Source: Chloroflexota bacterium (GTDB taxonomy: Archaea > Iainarchaeota > Iainarchaeia > Iainarchaeales > GCA-2688035). From it: a stretch of 5,970 nucleotides of DNA. Below are positions 4,922 through 5,970 of the stretch, piece after piece (the first letter of the stretch is position 1; every line of letters starts with the position of its first letter). The DNA lies in contig DAOWAC010000065.1 in NCBI GenBank assembly GCA_030634785.1, positions 1-5,970 of the forward strand, in the 5' to 3' direction. The notes beneath the pieces are model-generated. The model saw nothing but the letters and a program-made list of their open reading frames with translations, was not told where the DNA came from and ran no database searches. The translations under genes were made by a program, and so were the position numbers.

Positions 4922-5970
4922 TTAGACTGCTTTTGCTTCAAGTGCAAATTTTTTAATCAAAAGGCTTCCGGTAAATTCGTTCTGCATTTTCTTTTCTGCT
5001 TTTGTAATGCAAATTCTTTTTAAAAAATTTGGAGCATCAAGAACAAGTGACTCATATTCTCCGCCTTCTCCTACAGTATTAAAACCAAATTTTTTATTCA
5101 AAGCATCAAGAGCAACAATGTCAGCAGCAGTAATTGGTTTTCCAAGCCATTCTTTGCTTAAGCCAAAAGCAGCAATCTTTTCCATCACAAAAACAAAACC
5201 ATTGTTTGAAAGCTCCAATAGTTCATCAAGCAGACCAAGATGCCAAAGAGGAGAATAAAGTTCAAGTGAAAGCTCTGTGCAGATTTTTTGAATTCTTTCA
5301 CGCTGATAATTACTATACAAAGCACCTGAAACAACTCCGCTTACTCCAAATTGTTTCTTAGCTTTTATCAAAACCTGCTTCAATTCAACAAGCTCTTTTT
5401 CCTTTTCGCCCTTAGTCTTTTCAATTAGAAGCGGAATTCCGAGCGCTTTTGATTGTGATTTTAAAATTTTAAGATTTGGCTTGTGATACATAAAAGAATC
5501 AGGATTTTTTGGAATTATTGAAATCAAACATTTTATTTCAAAACCCTGCTGCTGCATTTTCCATAAAGCAAGACAACTGTCTTTTCCTCCTGAAAAAAGA
5601 GCTGCAATCTTTTTCTTCTCCAAAAAAGATTCAAGATATTTTGTTTTGCTTTTCTTTTCTTTCTTTGAAAGCTTTTCAATTGCTTTGTCAGAATTGCTCC
5701 CATATTGTGCAGCAAGCTTTTTTCTTTCAGCAAACTCTTGCGGAAGGGAGAGAGAGAGAGCAAGCTCTCGTAAAATTATTTTATTTCTCGTTTTGGAAAG
5801 CTTTTGGCTTTTTGGAAGCGATAAAGCAAACTTTAAAATTGTTGCATCAAGAAAAGGAGTTTTTAATTCAAGACCATTACTTGAAGCAATTGCAAGATCG
5901 CGCTTTAAGTCTTTTTCAGGAAGTGCATTTACTAAGTTTAATGAATCAAGAGCAAGGTCTTTTGATTCTC
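4922..5970 (-). CDS. Asparagine synthase C-terminal domain fused to Dph6-type diphthine-ammonia ligase, 5' end off window
   Basis: A single minus-strand frame, open from the right edge to TAA at 4924-4922, gives 348 visible residues. The last 233 (4922-5623) form a full-length Dph6, which adenylates diphthine on elongation factor 2 and amidates it with ammonia to diphthamide. Its marks are the PP-loop FSGGKDS (SGGKDS at 5576-5593), GALYSNYQRER, SPLWHLG and EGGEYESLVLDAP. The 115 residues before it (5624-5968) match the end of an asparagine synthase ATPase domain: RDLAIASSNGLELKTPFLD (PFLD at 5846-5857), FALSLPK, KIILRE (5765-5782), LPQEFAERKKLAAQYGS (5696-5746), then a charged linker of about 25 residues. 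The synthase PP-loop and any glutaminase domain lie beyond the window. No stop, ATG or GTG separates the domains; the only possible internal start is a TTG at 5621-5623 with no ribosome site. Domain identities are strong. That they act as one protein is inference, as is any link between the two amidations. Confidence 0.88.
   Translation of the reverse strand, partial: ESKDLALDSLNLVNALPEKDLKRDLAIASSNGLELKTPFLDATILKFALSLPKSQKLSKTRNKIILRELALSLSLPQEFAERKKLAAQYGSNSDKAIEKLSKKEKKSKTKYLESFLEKKKIAALFSGGKDSCLALWKMQQQGFEIKCLISIIPKNPDSFMYHKPNLKILKSQSKALGIPLLIEKTKGEKEKELVELKQVLIKAKKQFGVSGVVSGALYSNYQRERIQKICTELSLELYSPLWHLGLLDELLELSNNGFVFVMEKIAAFGLSKEWLGKPITAADIVALDALNKKFGFNTVGEGGEYESLVLDAPNFLKRICITKAEKKMQNEFTGSLLIKKFALEAKAV
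5748..5769. repeat. GA dinucleotide run with adjacent 6-bp inverted repeat
   Basis: Six GA units plus a G (5748-5760), read as CT repeats coding Leu-Ser on the minus strand, run directly into the inverted repeat GAGAGC-AA-GCTCTC (5756-5769). It lies inside the asparagine synthase part of the fusion gene, between the KIILRE and LPQEF motifs. Simple dinucleotide runs can slip, and a change of one unit would put the downstream Dph6 domain out of frame. The run is short, so this is a note on structure, not evidence of phase variation. Confidence 0.6.

Noticed and set aside
5007..5361. Plus-strand open frames opposite the Dph6 domain
   Set aside because: They are antisense to a domain with clear PP-loop and family motifs and have no features of their own.
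5533..5763. Minus-strand frame at 5533-5763 overlapping the fusion gene in another frame
   Set aside because: It is a shadow frame starting in the CT repeat; the asparagine-synthase and Dph6 motifs are in the other frame.
1..5970. tRNA, CRISPR array, insertion sequence, toxin-antitoxin pair or defence cassette
   Set aside because: I looked for cloverleaf arms, regularly spaced repeats, transposase motifs and terminal inverted repeats and saw none; the only sizeable repeat is the duplication inside the Cys-rich gene.

Overview
The window is A+T-rich and purine-loaded on the coding strands, with arginine mostly AGA, alanine mostly GCA and runs of AAA lysine. It most likely comes from an archaeon, probably a small-genome DPANN-type lineage (Woesearchaeota/Pacearchaeota-like). 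The evidence is a Dph6 (diphthamide synthesis) domain, a pathway limited to archaea and eukaryotes; TATA-box/BRE-like promoters a short distance before start codons; no strong Shine-Dalgarno motifs; and very short intergenic gaps. The lineage call is an inference from style, not from a marker gene.

Layout from left to right. (1) Positions 2-1006 (+) hold the C-terminal three quarters of cysteinyl-tRNA synthetase; its HIGH end lies off the window. (2) Positions 1003-1278 (+) hold a 91-residue, extremely basic protein of unknown function that overlaps cysS by ATGA. (3) Positions 1313-3097 (+) hold a CPA2/Kef-type monovalent cation:proton antiporter with a cytosolic RCK/TrkA-N domain. It appears to have its own promoter, whose TATA box overlaps the stop codon of the preceding gene. 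(4) Positions 3122-4585 (-) hold a secreted, membrane-anchored, cysteine-rich protein. It has a signal peptide, two 81-residue 12-cysteine repeats, one transmembrane helix and a lysine-rich cytoplasmic tail. It converges on the antiporter gene across a 24-bp gap containing an A/T palindrome. (5) A 160-bp divergent promoter region separates it from a tiny two-helix membrane protein (4748-4921, +). (6) Positions 4922-5970 (-) form one open frame running off the right edge. Its C-terminal 233 residues are a complete Dph6-type diphthine-ammonia ligase. The 115 residues upstream of it, in the same frame, are the C-terminal end of an asparagine synthase domain.

The last gene is the most interesting item. 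A caller needing a start codon inside the window would report only a Dph6 gene starting at a TTG, but there is no stop between that TTG and the window edge. The upstream residues carry clear asparagine-synthase signatures (RDLAIASS, PFLD, KIILRE, LPQEF, RKKLAAQYGS). The gene therefore joins two ATP-pyrophosphatase (PP-loop) amide-forming domains in one polypeptide. The other genes are translation and envelope housekeeping (cysS, antiporter) mixed with lineage-specific proteins (basic protein, Cys-rich surface protein, mini membrane protein). I see no RNA gene, CRISPR array, mobile element or defence system.
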